A stretch of 30,274 nucleotides of DNA. Source: a virus. A model generated the notes under the pieces. The model did not search any database. It was not told where the DNA came from and was given only the letters and a program-made list of their open reading frames with translations. Within the stretch, counting starts at the first letter, position 1. Each line of letters starts with the position of its first letter. The stretch lies in the IMG/VR virus record IMGVR_UViG_3300008012_000105, positions 1-30,274 of that record. One strand, given 5' to 3'. The position numbers and the translations under genes are program-made. Positions 1 to 7,241 of the stretch are shown piece after piece.

Positions 1-47
1 GTAATAACACGTTCTCCTGTTTGGAGCACAACAATAGATGTAGCCAT
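1..47 (-). CDS. 5' end of an Sm-like (LSm-fold) protein, cut by the window edge
   Basis: Only the first 15 codons are present, beginning ATG at 47 and running off the left edge. The visible peptide MATSIVVLQTGERVI has the opening pattern of the two other Sm-like proteins in this window: a short hydrophobic strand, then S/T-G-E, then V/L-I. The ORF follows the hsp20 terminator, and no clear Shine-Dalgarno is visible; AT-rich sequence lies directly upstream. Family assignment rests on one short motif and is therefore tentative. Confidence 0.45.
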   Translation of the reverse strand, partial: MATSIVVLQTGERVI

Positions 48-82
48 AGTTTATACGAAATGGATAATAGTATGATAACACA

Positions 83-125
83 GAAAAAGAGGGGTGTCAA
101 CTGGATTTGGCCAGTTACCCCTCTG
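83..125 (-). terminator. Intrinsic terminator after hsp20
   Basis: On the minus strand there is an outer 8-bp perfect stem (88-95 with 117-124) and an inner 6-bp perfect stem (99-104 with 111-116). They are separated by a small bulge and closed by a 6-nt loop, and a run of five U follows (84-88). It lies about 30 bp after the hsp20 stop. Confidence 0.85.
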
Positions 126-156
126 TCTGCGCCGACGATATTTGGGTCGCAGTTAT

Positions 157-594
157 TTATTCTAACAGCAATTCCTTTGCTGTGTCTGCAATAGAATATG
201 TCACCTTCTTCTGATGATCGGGAATAATTTTCTTCAGCGAAATACGCAATAAACCGTCCGCAAATGCTACATCAGACACACGCAGATCATCAGATAGTTG
301 CCATGTATTTAAGAAAGATCTCTTTGATAATCCTTTGTGGAGATACTCGACATTAGGATCTGTCTTCGTATCTTTGCTGGCAACTCGGAGAATGTTTGAT
401 TCAGTAGATACTTCGATCTCATCTTTTTTAAATCCCGCCAAAGCGATTTCAATTTCGTAATTAGCGGTGTCATGCTTGATTAAATTATAGGGAGGATAGT
501 TTTTATTATGACTCGTCATCGATTCGAGTCTGTGGAAAACATCATCCAATCCCACATAGAAGGGAGAGTAAACGTCCCAAGCGTATTTATTCAT
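157..594 (-). CDS. hsp20: Small heat shock protein, Hsp20/alpha-crystallin family
   Basis: This is a 145-residue small heat shock protein, expected to hold unfolding proteins as an ATP-independent chaperone in the infected cell. The alpha-crystallin core is recognisable from YEIEIALAGFKKDEI through to the C-terminal DGLLRISLKK, which matches the family's G-x-L motif. I chose the ATG at 594 (MNKYAWDVYSPFY) because AAGGAG lies just upstream; a longer reading from 648 would run back into the leader. Hsp20 genes are common in T4-like cyanophages, where they have been proposed to protect host photosynthetic membranes or to help virion assembly. Here the gene stands alone between two terminators, so it is likely transcribed as a single unit. 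Confidence 0.93.
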   Translation of the reverse strand: MNKYAWDVYSPFYVGLDDVFHRLESMTSHNKNYPPYNLIKHDTANYEIEIALAGFKKDEIEVSTESNILRVASKDTKTDPNVEYLHKGLSKRSFLNTWQLSDDLRVSDVAFADGLLRISLKKIIPDHQKKVTYSIADTAKELLLE

Positions 595-653
595 TGATAG
601 TCTCCTTGAGTAAGCGAGAGTTGTTAATGGACCCATTACGGCATCCACTACTA

Positions 654-659
654 ATTATA
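654..659 (-). promoter_or_regulatory. Candidate -10 box (TATAAT) for hsp20
   Basis: A perfect TATAAT on the minus strand sits 60 bp before the hsp20 ATG and just after the regA terminator. No -35 match is found at 17 or 18 bp, since that position falls in the terminator stem. If active it may need an activator or another polymerase form. Confidence 0.4.
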
Positions 660-668
660 ATCGAACAT

Positions 669-694
669 AAAAAAAGCGGGGTGTTGAGCCCCGC
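669..694 (-). terminator. Intrinsic terminator after regA
   Basis: A GCGGGG/CCCCGC stem (676-681 with 689-694) with a 7-nt loop is followed on the minus strand by seven U (669-675). It lies 16 bp after the regA stop and closes the replisome operon. Confidence 0.92.
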
Positions 695-709
695 ACATTT
701 TTATTCGGT

Positions 710-1132
710 TTACACTTCTGTTTTCTTTCGACCGATGTTGTACTTGGACTCAAGCGTCCATTCATCCTTATCTTTAAAAGCAAGAACTTTAATTTGATTG
801 AGAGGTGCTACATCTTCAATAGCAGTAGCATCAACAATAGCAACCAGTCCCCAGTCTGATAGCAATTGTGCAATACGATTGCGTCTTTGTAAATCATTCA
901 AAGTAAAGTTTGTCTTCTTACCATCAAGAGCAAACAGTTCTTTAAAGTGTACAATATAATATCTACCCTGTTTGTGAAGGATATGACAGGATTGATATAG
1001 TTTACGTTCTTTACGAGAAGCAACGCCGATACGAGTGAGTGTCTCACGAACCTTTAGAAAGTCATCTGGTTCGGACAAACTCACTTCCACCATGTCAGAG
1101 GGTTGCCACTGTACTTCAATTTCAGTTGTCAT
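710..1132 (-). CDS. regA: RegA translational repressor
   Basis: In T4, RegA is an RNA-binding repressor of early mRNA translation that acts at ribosome binding sites, including those of the 44, 45 and rIIB messages. The 140-residue product carries the family core: DFLKVRETLTRIG, LYQSCHIL, YYIVHFKELF and a tail with EWTLESKYNIGR. T4 RegA aligns from M14 here, so this protein has about 13 extra N-terminal residues. I kept the ATG at 1132 because AGGCGG precedes it and it overlaps the gp62 stop (ATGA), while no ribosome site precedes M14. It sits downstream of gene 62 as in T4, and a terminator follows. Confidence 0.95.
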   Translation of the reverse strand: MTTEIEVQWQPSDMVEVSLSEPDDFLKVRETLTRIGVASRKERKLYQSCHILHKQGRYYIVHFKELFALDGKKTNFTLNDLQRRNRIAQLLSDWGLVAIVDATAIEDVAPLNQIKVLAFKDKDEWTLESKYNIGRKKTEV

Positions 1133-1509
1133 CTTTGTCCGCCTGTATCTAATAGTTTTTTAATCTCATCTAATTCAGAATTCGTGAGAATCCTCAATGC
1201 AGCGACGGCTTTGTTATGGCTATAACCATAATATTGCTTCACCAATTCAAGATGCTCAAGAGTTTCTTTTCTCACCCACGGCGTAAAACGCTTTCTAGGC
1301 TTCAAACTATTTATGTAAAAGTCATATTGCATCTTCTTATCTAACTGATGATACTTGTTCATCTCGTTAGCAAAAAGAATGCTATCAGTAAAACCAGACA
1401 GACATTTGTTGATAATAAAAGGAGGATACTTTTTTACAGCATCCTGATTATCATCAAGTAGATTCTTTTTTGATTGATTAATACTATAAAGATAGTCCTT
1501 TAGTTCCAT
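1129..1509 (-). CDS. 62: Clamp loader small subunit gp62
   Basis: In T4, gp62 is the single non-ATPase subunit of the gp44/gp62 complex that opens gp45 and places it on primed DNA. This 126-residue protein starts with MELKDYLYSIN, contains PPFIINKCLSGFTDSILFANEMN, a T4-like N-terminal signature split here for length: PPFIINKCLSG then FTDSILFANEMN. It is clearly shorter than T4 gp62 (187 residues), which is usual in cyanophages. Its stop overlaps the regA start, and its ATG overlaps the stop of the 47-residue ORF upstream (TAATG), so translation is probably coupled. Unlike in T4, gene 44 is not adjacent but about 2.1 kb upstream. Confidence 0.93.
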   Translation of the reverse strand: MELKDYLYSINQSKKNLLDDNQDAVKKYPPFIINKCLSGFTDSILFANEMNKYHQLDKKMQYDFYINSLKPRKRFTPWVRKETLEHLELVKQYYGYSHNKAVAALRILTNSELDEIKKLLDTGGQR

Positions 1510-1652
1510 TATTTAAATACAGCAGTCACACCAAGAACTTTGGCATTAGGATTACGTGCCAGGGCAACCTCCCTGGCTTCTTGATAGTTGCGAGCGATCA
1601 CCTCTTCGGTGAAGACCTGACCTGCAACGTAGAGTTTCACTTCACACTTCAT
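1509..1652 (-). CDS. Small hypothetical protein, 47 residues
   Basis: This ORF is below the usual size cut-off but is well supported by layout: its ATG overlaps the end of dam by 11 bp and its TAA overlaps the gp62 ATG (TAATG). The product begins MKCEVKLYVAGQVF and ends LGVTAVFK, with a central EEVIARNYQEARE stretch and NPNAKV. The pattern beta strand, beta strand, helix, beta strand suggests a compact alpha/beta fold. Hypothetical proteins of this kind occur in cyanophages; I do not know its role. Confidence 0.75.
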   Translation of the reverse strand: MKCEVKLYVAGQVFTEEVIARNYQEAREVALARNPNAKVLGVTAVFK

Positions 1653-2487
1653 AATTTAAAAGGACGAGTTCCTTGCGAGACGCTTGATCTGTATTATAAC
1701 TCCCCACGGAGCGCATGGTGTAAGTGTGTGCAAATTCTGCTACTGTCCACCCTTCGAACCTTTCTTTAACAAGATTAGACGAGTTGTAAGATATGCATTG
1801 AGGACCAATAAAACGGTCACAATCAGCAGCAAAGGTGTCATGATCGAAGCACTTGTGCATACTACCTCGCCTTCCGTATAAGTTAGATTTAATATCATAG
1901 GGCGGGTCGAGGTAAGTGAAGGTGTCTCGATCGTCGGTAAGTAGCTCTTCATAAGATAGGTTAGTAATTTTCCAATTCTTAATCATCAACGAGAAGTCTG
2001 GGAGTCTATCAATGCCTCGCATTGAGAAATTGCTCTCTGAAGCCTGCTTTGAGAAAGATGAGGATTCAGTGAGACCAGAAAAAGAGCACTTGTTAATAAC
2101 GTAAAAAGCAACAGCACGAGATAGATTGGATTGATCACCTTGTGTTCCATTTAGATAGTCCTTTGATTGCTTAAACAATACTTCTGCAGATGTAGGATCA
2201 CAGTGAATATACTTTAGCTGCACAAGTTGATCTCTCATCTCACGACCGTGATCTCTCAACTCACACCAGAAGTTATAGAGAGGTTCATATAAATCGTTGA
2301 CCCAGATATCCAATTTAGGATACCTTTTAGACACTTCAATTGCTACGCTGCCACCACCCAGAAAAGGCTCACGATACTCCGTTGCCTGGGAAAGGTCTGG
2401 GAGGAATCGGAACAGGTTTGCCAGTGCTCTGCTTTTCCCCCCTGGGTAGCGGAGTGGTGTCTTCAGTGATTTTAAAGTTTGGGTCAT
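1642..2487 (-). CDS. dam: DNA adenine methyltransferase (Dam, D12 class)
   Basis: This 281-residue enzyme is expected to transfer a methyl group from S-adenosylmethionine to the N6 of adenine in DNA. Motif I-like YPGGK is at residues 14-18, the SAM-binding motif PFLGGGS around 41-47, and catalytic DPPY at 194-197, in the order of the D12 class that includes E. coli and T4 Dam. The only usable ATG leaves 13 residues before YPGGK and has no clear ribosome site, so initiation may depend on translation of the upstream 86-residue ORF, which overlaps it by 119 bp. It could protect phage DNA from restriction or mark replicated DNA; no restriction partner is visible. Confidence 0.93.
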   Translation of the reverse strand: MTQTLKSLKTPLRYPGGKSRALANLFRFLPDLSQATEYREPFLGGGSVAIEVSKRYPKLDIWVNDLYEPLYNFWCELRDHGREMRDQLVQLKYIHCDPTSAEVLFKQSKDYLNGTQGDQSNLSRAVAFYVINKCSFSGLTESSSFSKQASESNFSMRGIDRLPDFSLMIKNWKITNLSYEELLTDDRDTFTYLDPPYDIKSNLYGRRGSMHKCFDHDTFAADCDRFIGPQCISYNSSNLVKERFEGWTVAEFAHTYTMRSVGSYNTDQASRKELVLLNYEV

Positions 2488-2629
2488 GATATTTGAGGTA
2501 TTCCCAGAAGGTCATTTTCATTTCTTTCTGCGTCATGCCACAATGTGCAGCTGCAGTAGGTAAGTTCATTGTAGCATGAAACAATCCTTCGTTTGATTCT
2601 TTCACGTTTTCAGGTGTGGTCTTCTTCAT
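2369..2629 (-). CDS. Hypothetical protein, 86 residues, overlapping dam
   Basis: Starts MKKTTPENVKES. The ATG at 2629 has a good GGAG six bases upstream, and the start overlaps the preceding ORF by 20 bp. The first 55 residues look like a folded domain (HATMNLPTAAAHCGM, FWEYLKYHDPNFKI). The remaining 30 are proline-rich and low in complexity (PIPPRPFPGNGVS), and this tail is the part that overlaps dam. I do not recognise a named family. The tail may exist only because the dam reading frame constrains it. Confidence 0.7.
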   Translation of the reverse strand: MKKTTPENVKESNEGLFHATMNLPTAAAHCGMTQKEMKMTFWEYLKYHDPNFKITEDTTPLPRGEKQSTGKPVPIPPRPFPGNGVS

Positions 2630-2816
2630 CGACTTCTCCAGCAAATTCAAATTCTTCGATATCACTAGCAGGAACTTCATATTCACCAGCAACCAAGTAC
2701 CAATGATGACCAGCTCTTTCACCAAGATACTTCATTTGATCTTCGGGAAAGCTGTTCTCACGCATTGCTGCCTGAATCTTAAGGTGAATAAGTTCTTCTT
2801 GGGTTGGTACTTTCAT
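2610..2816 (-). CDS. Hypothetical acidic protein, 68 residues
   Basis: The product begins MKVPTQEELIHLKIQAAMRE, has a central HHWYLVAGEYEVPA strand-like segment and ends in a very acidic tail (FEFAGEVDEEDHT). The ATG overlaps the stop of the Sm-like gene upstream (TAATG). No family is recognised; position and coupling make it a real gene of the inserted block between 62 and 44. Confidence 0.7.
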   Translation of the reverse strand: MKVPTQEELIHLKIQAAMRENSFPEDQMKYLGERAGHHWYLVAGEYEVPASDIEEFEFAGEVDEEDHT

Positions 2817-3100
2817 TAGAGAACAAGTTGCTTTTTAGGAGTAATGAGAGTAGAGAAGATACCTTCATATTGCTCCGCAATATTAGGATTTGGTTCTACA
2901 ATATAGACTGTATAGTCCCGTGGAACAGTGAATTCAATATCCTCTTTGGATAGAGGAGACCATGGAGCAAATCCCAATTGTCCTTGACCTTGAGGAACTG
3001 CTACGAGAGCATTCCCAATAGTAATTTCAGTATCAGTCTCGTTAATGAGATCGCAAATTACGTCCTCGCCAGAACGAAAGCGCACAAGTTTAGTGTTCAT
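2816..3100 (-). CDS. Sm-like (LSm-fold) protein
   Basis: This 94-residue protein opens with LVRFRSGEDVICDLI, followed by a second strand (TEITIGNALVAV). That is the layout of the Sm1 motif: strand, S/T-G-E, V-I, then a hydrophobic 'nA' turn. An Sm-like protein of putative cyanophage origin has been solved structurally (PDB 3BY7, as I recall), and this looks like the same kind of protein. Such proteins form rings and often bind RNA; the role in cyanophages is unknown. AAGGAAA precedes the ATG, which overlaps the oxygenase stop by 11 bp. Family call is from pattern only. Confidence 0.62.
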   Translation of the reverse strand: MNTKLVRFRSGEDVICDLINETDTEITIGNALVAVPQGQGQLGFAPWSPLSKEDIEFTVPRDYTVYIVEPNPNIAEQYEGIFSTLITPKKQLVL

Positions 3101-3623
3101 TTATTTTCCTTAAGTGTTGTTTCCACGGAACAGAATACTGTCCCCTACTTCTATTGTAAAATAGAAATGCGTTAGCATGATACTGACCCATAAAAGGATC
3201 ACGACCATGTTCTGCCGTCATACCATTGTATATCATTGCGTCCCCATATGTCAAGGTAACGTAATTTTTATTTCCACTTGGATCTCTTACCCATATATCC
3301 CATGGTTCATCAGATGATAGATGAACCGTGATTGCTATTTCACTTTCCAATCTGTCTACATGTGGCTTGAGAATATTGCCATTGTAATACACCCTACCGT
3401 AGCAGTACGTAGGCAATACTTTTTCACCAAGTATCCAATTCACTTCTGGCGTCTTCGCAACCAGCAGTTCTAGGAAAGAAATGTATCCAAAGTTTTGGCG
3501 ATTGCCATCTTCGTTTACTTCAACATACTTTTCACAGTAGTCAATATATTCTTTCCCTAAATCCTGTGCTTCCTGTGAATCTAGGAATCCACGAAGAACC
3601 TTATAATTATTACTTAAACTCAC
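3090..3623 (-). CDS. 2-oxoglutarate/Fe(II)-dependent oxygenase (prolyl-4-hydroxylase-like)
   Basis: The 177-residue product has the iron-binding triad pattern of the double-stranded beta-helix oxygenases: H88-x-D90 (KPHVDRLES) and a distal H139 (AEHGRDPF), between strands AITVHLSS and DAMIYNG. These enzymes hydroxylate protein side chains, nucleobases or small molecules using 2-oxoglutarate and O2; several are found in each T4-like cyanophage and their substrates are unknown. The only usable start is GTG at 3623, within the end of gene 44, with no strong ribosome site, so translation is probably coupled to gp44 at a reduced level. Confidence 0.8.
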   Translation of the reverse strand: MSLSNNYKVLRGFLDSQEAQDLGKEYIDYCEKYVEVNEDGNRQNFGYISFLELLVAKTPEVNWILGEKVLPTYCYGRVYYNGNILKPHVDRLESEIAITVHLSSDEPWDIWVRDPSGNKNYVTLTYGDAMIYNGMTAEHGRDPFMGQYHANAFLFYNRSRGQYSVPWKQHLRKINEH

Positions 3624-4557
3624 AACTCATCATAACTTCAGTAAGACATGCTAGTAGGTTGATCTCTTGGTCAGCAACAAAGGCAATCTGATACTGATAC
3701 TTTGCCAGGATCAGAACAGCCTCTGGAATAGATGCGCCTTTGAGGTTTTCATACAAGCAGTCATAGATCTTACGGATGACAATGTTAGGATCATTGTCAA
3801 TGTTTTCCACAACCCACTTACGAACCGTGGTGAACTCTTTGTTCTTCATAGACCTGACTAGATCATTGACTGATACGTCAGCAATATCAACCAAGATTGA
3901 CGTATCGATCTTACCAGTAGCAGCATGACGCTGACACTCATTGATCAGACGACGCCAGTCAGGATAGTAACGTTGAATCAACTTGACAAGAATCTTGTCC
4001 TCGCACTCAACATCATTCTCCTTCAGAATTTGCTTGAGTCGCATGAAGAACTGACCCTGCAGTTCCATCTTGGCTTCGTTCTTGACACGAAAGTCCACCA
4101 CCGTGCATCGAGAATGCAGCGGTTCAATGATCTTGTTTGGGAAGTTGCAGGTGAAGATGAAGCGACAGTTGCTGTGAAACTCCTCCACCGCCGCCCTCAA
4201 GGACAGTTGCACGTCATTGGTGGTGTTGTCTGCCTCATCAATGATAACGACCTTGTGGGGCGCTCCAGAGGCGAGAGAGACGGTGCTAGCGAACTGCTTG
4301 ACCTTGTTCCGCACCGTGTCTAGGAAACGACCCTCGTCGGACCCGTTGATGACGATATAAGACGCACCAATCTCCTCACAGACTGCCCTGGCTACAGTAG
4401 TCTTACCAACACCAGCAGTACCTGCTAGCAACAGGTTTGGAATCTCACCTTGTTCTAGGAATGCCTGAAAAGATTCTTTGATATTCTTGGGCAGAATACA
4501 GTCCTGCAGTTTGCGAGGTCGATACTCTTCGACCCAAAGGAATTTTTTATTCATCAT
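3610..4557 (-). CDS. 44: Clamp loader ATPase subunit gp44
   Basis: This 315-residue AAA+ ATPase would, as in T4, form a tetramer with one gp62 and load the gp45 clamp using ATP. Walker A GTAGVGKT spans residues 46-53, Walker B VVIIDEAD 103-110, and the trans-acting Arg motif SRC is near 149-151. The N-terminal WVEEYRP is the usual clamp-loader opening. Length matches T4 gp44 (319 residues). The start is a double ATG (4557 or 4554) inside the end of the upstream gene, giving coupled translation. Confidence 0.97.
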   Translation of the reverse strand: MMNKKFLWVEEYRPRKLQDCILPKNIKESFQAFLEQGEIPNLLLAGTAGVGKTTVARAVCEEIGASYIVINGSDEGRFLDTVRNKVKQFASTVSLASGAPHKVVIIDEADNTTNDVQLSLRAAVEEFHSNCRFIFTCNFPNKIIEPLHSRCTVVDFRVKNEAKMELQGQFFMRLKQILKENDVECEDKILVKLIQRYYPDWRRLINECQRHAATGKIDTSILVDIADVSVNDLVRSMKNKEFTTVRKWVVENIDNDPNIVIRKIYDCLYENLKGASIPEAVLILAKYQYQIAFVADQEINLLACLTEVMMSCEFK

Positions 4558-5020
4558 TAAGTAATTCTACAGGCTCAAAAATTTCATCCATAGATCCATG
4601 CTTAAACACAGACTCTGGATGATTCATAATACTACCACGAAAATACTCGCCAAGTCCATCAGACTTTACGGTATAAAACATAGTTTTTTTCTTTTGTTTA
4701 CACCACTCAATAGCAAAGAGTAGTGCAGCTCCATCAATTTTACCACTAAAGTCGGCAGTAAGAGTGACAAATTTCTTTTGTTCTGTCATCAAGAACCCAA
4801 CCTTATCTGGTCGCATCCATTCTGGCAAAGTCCACTCTTTCAACCAAGCACATCCATAGCTATCACATATTGGAGGTCGTGATAGATCGTCATAGATGCC
4901 ACAACCATGTTCAACAACGTGAGGACAAGGATGCTCTGGATATACTTTATGTTCGTTGATCTTAACTGTTAAAGTTCCGCGACAACATAAAGTACATCCA
5001 CCACATTCTTTTATGTTCAT
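4547..5020 (-). CDS. YkgJ-family cysteine-cluster protein (zinc/iron-chelating domain)
   Basis: The 157-residue protein has a dense N-terminal cysteine cluster: Cys 6, 9, 12 and 13 (CGGCTLCC), then Cys 32, 40, 52 and 57. This is the signature of the YkgJ/UPF0153 family, thought to hold zinc or an iron-sulphur centre. The rest (DKVGFLMTEQKK, GAALLFAIEWCK) is a mixed alpha/beta region. It sits exactly between the sliding clamp and clamp loader genes, with its start overlapping the gp45 stop (TGATG) and its end overlapping gene 44. A link to replication is suggested only by position. Confidence 0.8.
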   Translation of the reverse strand: MNIKECGGCTLCCRGTLTVKINEHKVYPEHPCPHVVEHGCGIYDDLSRPPICDSYGCAWLKEWTLPEWMRPDKVGFLMTEQKKFVTLTADFSGKIDGAALLFAIEWCKQKKKTMFYTVKSDGLGEYFRGSIMNHPESVFKHGSMDEIFEPVELLNDE

Positions 5021-5688
5021 CAGGGTTCAAGTGCAATATAGTATTTCAATTCAATACTCTGGTGAATCCACTCCGTAATACCTCCAGAAGCAACGTTTAC
5101 TTTGTAGTTACCTGGGTGTAGACGAAGGTTCTCAACTTTCATAGAGATGTCAAACTCACCAGTGCTCTCACCACTTACAGTTTGACTGTATACATTACCA
5201 GTATCATTCTCTTTGTCACACAGATCAAGATTGATCGTACCATCAGAAGAAGCTCGGAATGCTAGATCTGGTAAATCATACACCGCAGATGCTTTCTGAA
5301 GTGCAACTAGATCTTCGTACTTAACAACAAAACTAAAGTCAGTTCCAGGAAACTTAACGGTAGTTTCTGGTGCAGAACTCAAAGTAATCTCTGGGTTTGA
5401 GAAATAATACTTTGCTGAACGACCATTACCACGAATGGTAACATAATTTTCATTGTCAAACTGTAGAGCCGCATCATCAAAGAGAGACAATCCAGCAAGA
5501 AATTGGTTCAAATCATAGATACCAAAAGTTTGAGGGAAAGCTTCTTCGCTTTTATATTCAGCAATAGCATTCTGACCAACACTAATGGTCTTGAGTACAG
5601 TGCCTTCCCGAATAAGGATAGAACTATTGATTGTGCAAAAGTTCTTGAGAATGTCGCGAGTTTGTTTAGAAAGGATCACTGTGCTCAT
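5020..5688 (-). CDS. 45: DNA polymerase sliding clamp gp45
   Basis: At 222 residues this is close to T4 gp45 (228). It starts MSTVILSKQTRDILKNF, and the alternating strand pattern (FDNENYVTIRG, AKYYFSNPEITL, FSFVVKYEDL) is typical of the two-domain T4 clamp. gp45 forms a trimeric ring that holds the polymerase and also acts as the mobile activator of late transcription together with gp55. The start overlaps the upstream DUF3310 gene (ATGA). Confidence 0.96.
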   Translation of the reverse strand: MSTVILSKQTRDILKNFCTINSSILIREGTVLKTISVGQNAIAEYKSEEAFPQTFGIYDLNQFLAGLSLFDDAALQFDNENYVTIRGNGRSAKYYFSNPEITLSSAPETTVKFPGTDFSFVVKYEDLVALQKASAVYDLPDLAFRASSDGTINLDLCDKENDTGNVYSQTVSGESTGEFDISMKVENLRLHPGNYKVNVASGGITEWIHQSIELKYYIALEP

Positions 5689-5972
5689 TGGTTGTAGTGT
5701 TCAGTAACGTTGGTTTTGTCGGAGAAGTGAAGAAGAAGCAACCCATAGTGCAGGATCTTGATGATGTCCCGACGAGCGGTGCCCTTCTTATCATATCGAG
5801 AAGCATACTTGAGGATGTTGCTTCGGCAAAATGCCTCTGCATCACCACATGCTTCGATCAAGTCTAACGTTTGAATACTGTCATTGCCAGCAGAGTAATG
5901 TTGATTATAGGTTCCAGAAATATAGTCACGTAGCTCTTGGAGTAGAGCGTCTTCATTGTATTTGAAAGTCAT
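5685..5972 (-). CDS. DUF3310-like protein
   Basis: This 95-residue protein has the DUF3310 pattern: NQHYSAG, then LDLIEACG, then an aromatic/Cys segment AFCRSNILKYASRYDKKG, then a C-terminal helix IIKILHYGLLLLH. DUF3310 proteins are frequent in phages and are sometimes labelled nucleotide kinase by linkage; no kinase motif such as a P-loop is present here, so I do not adopt that name. It is coupled by ATGA overlaps at both ends, directly before gp45. Confidence 0.75.
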   Translation of the reverse strand: MTFKYNEDALLQELRDYISGTYNQHYSAGNDSIQTLDLIEACGDAEAFCRSNILKYASRYDKKGTARRDIIKILHYGLLLLHFSDKTNVTEHYNQ

Positions 5973-6142
5973 TTATCCCAGATAAAGTCAATGTCATTAT
6001 GATAGCATTCAATGATGGAACCGTCAATCTTTCTGACGAATAGAATGAGGTTTTGTCCACCAAGAATTTTAACGGTCTGCCCGTCTTTGAGGCGGGCAAG
6101 GTGACCTACGTATCCGTGAAATTCAATCTGCGGTTTCTTCAT
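5969..6142 (-). CDS. Hypothetical protein, 57 residues
   Basis: The product MKKPQIEFHGYVGHLARLKD... ends NDIDFIWDK and looks all-beta, with a KDGQTVKILGG turn resembling a small SH3/KOW-type barrel. I chose the ATG at 6142, giving a 20-bp overlap with the end of cobS; a longer frame to 6214 would run deep into cobS. Its stop overlaps the next start (ATGA). No specific function is recognised. Confidence 0.7.
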   Translation of the reverse strand: MKKPQIEFHGYVGHLARLKDGQTVKILGGQNLILFVRKIDGSIIECYHNDIDFIWDK

Positions 6143-7220
6143 TAGCGTTCTCATCGATTTTGTCGTAGAGTTCAATAAAGGAAGTCTTGGTCTCGTCATC
6201 GAAACGATTGACACAGACTTCGATTGCCTTCATGCGCTTTCCGAAGATCGAGAAAGCACGGACAATGTGGGTGAGGCGACGGGTAGAGATAACTTCATCA
6301 ATACCACCGTCATTAAAAGTTTTACGAATAACTTCTGCCCAGGTAGCAAGTTTAGCACAGAACTCATCATCTTGGCAACCCAGTTGTTCAGCAAGTTTCT
6401 CAAGAATCTTGGTCTCAACAGCGGGAGTAGGATACTCCTGCTCGAAGGTCAAAGCAAAACGCTCAAGGAATGCTTCGTTGAGAACATTGGTGCCAATGAA
6501 ACGACCGTCGTCACTACCCTTACCTTTGGTATTGGCTGTAGCGATAACATTGAAACCAGCAGCGGGTTGAACATAACGACCAGTCTTTTTCAGAAACACA
6601 CCTTTGCCTTCAAGAATGGATTGGAGACAAAGGATCTTGTTGGAAGCAAGGTCAACCTCATCGAGTAGCAAGATTGCACCTCGTTGGAGTGCTTCAATGA
6701 CAGGTCCGTTATGCCAAACAGTTGCCCCATCCACAAGGCGAAAGCCACCAATAAGATCGTCTTCATCAGTTTCAATAGTAATGTTGACACGAATCAGTTC
6801 ACGATCCAGTTGGGCACATGCTTGCTCCACAGAGAAAGTCTTACCGTTACCAGACAGACCAGTGATAAAAGTCGGGTAGAAGAGACCAGATTTGATGATC
6901 TTCTTTACGTCAGCAAAGTTCCCGAACGGGACATAAGTGTCGTCCTTGAGAGGAACGAGGTTCTGTTCTTCCCGCTCGGTAATAGCAACAGCAGGAACAG
7001 CCGCAGGAGCATTATAGGTCTGCTCAAGTTTCTCTTGAACAGTCAGATTCCAAGTACCACGGCGGACATAGAAATCACGCAGACGCTTTACCGCAGTCGG
7101 ATACGTAACTCCAAAGTGATCTGCAGCAGAACGAACAGCATCAGCATTGATGTCGTTACCATAAGTTTCGGACAGATAAGAGGTGAGTTGAGTAGTGGTC
7201 AGTTCAGAACGAGCGGGCAT
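6123..7220 (-). CDS. cobS: CobS-like AAA+ ATPase
   Basis: This 365-residue MoxR/CobS-type AAA+ protein carries Walker A GLSGNGKT (about residues 121-128), Walker B AILLLDEVDLAS, and a sensor region FNVIATANTKGKG. In bacteria CobS works with CobT and CobN to insert cobalt into the corrin ring of vitamin B12. cobS is a hallmark gene of T4-like cyanophages, and a role in B12 supply has been suggested but not shown. I prefer ATG at 7220 (MPARSELTTTQL) over 7292 because a promoter-like pair lies between them. The N-terminal 60 residues form a small helical region before the ATPase. It lies directly after the CobT-like gene. Confidence 0.92.
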   Translation of the reverse strand: MPARSELTTTQLTSYLSETYGNDINADAVRSAADHFGVTYPTAVKRLRDFYVRRGTWNLTVQEKLEQTYNAPAAVPAVAITEREEQNLVPLKDDTYVPFGNFADVKKIIKSGLFYPTFITGLSGNGKTFSVEQACAQLDRELIRVNITIETDEDDLIGGFRLVDGATVWHNGPVIEALQRGAILLLDEVDLASNKILCLQSILEGKGVFLKKTGRYVQPAAGFNVIATANTKGKGSDDGRFIGTNVLNEAFLERFALTFEQEYPTPAVETKILEKLAEQLGCQDDEFCAKLATWAEVIRKTFNDGGIDEVISTRRLTHIVRAFSIFGKRMKAIEVCVNRFDDETKTSFIELYDKIDENANEETAD

Positions 7221-7241
7221 TGGTTGGTTGCGTATGAAGTA

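Noticed and set aside
154-161. AATAAATA box at the hsp20 stop
   Set aside because: The hsp20 terminator lies between it and the next gene, so it is unlikely to serve as a promoter.
594-797. Plus-strand ORF of 67 residues across the regA/hsp20 gap
   Set aside because: It runs through the terminator hairpin, has no protein features, and lies antisense to regA; all credible genes are on the minus strand.
3925-4323. Plus-strand ORF of 132 residues antisense to gene 44
   Set aside because: It is a mirror of the strongly coding gp44 frame, with no ribosome site or recognisable domain.
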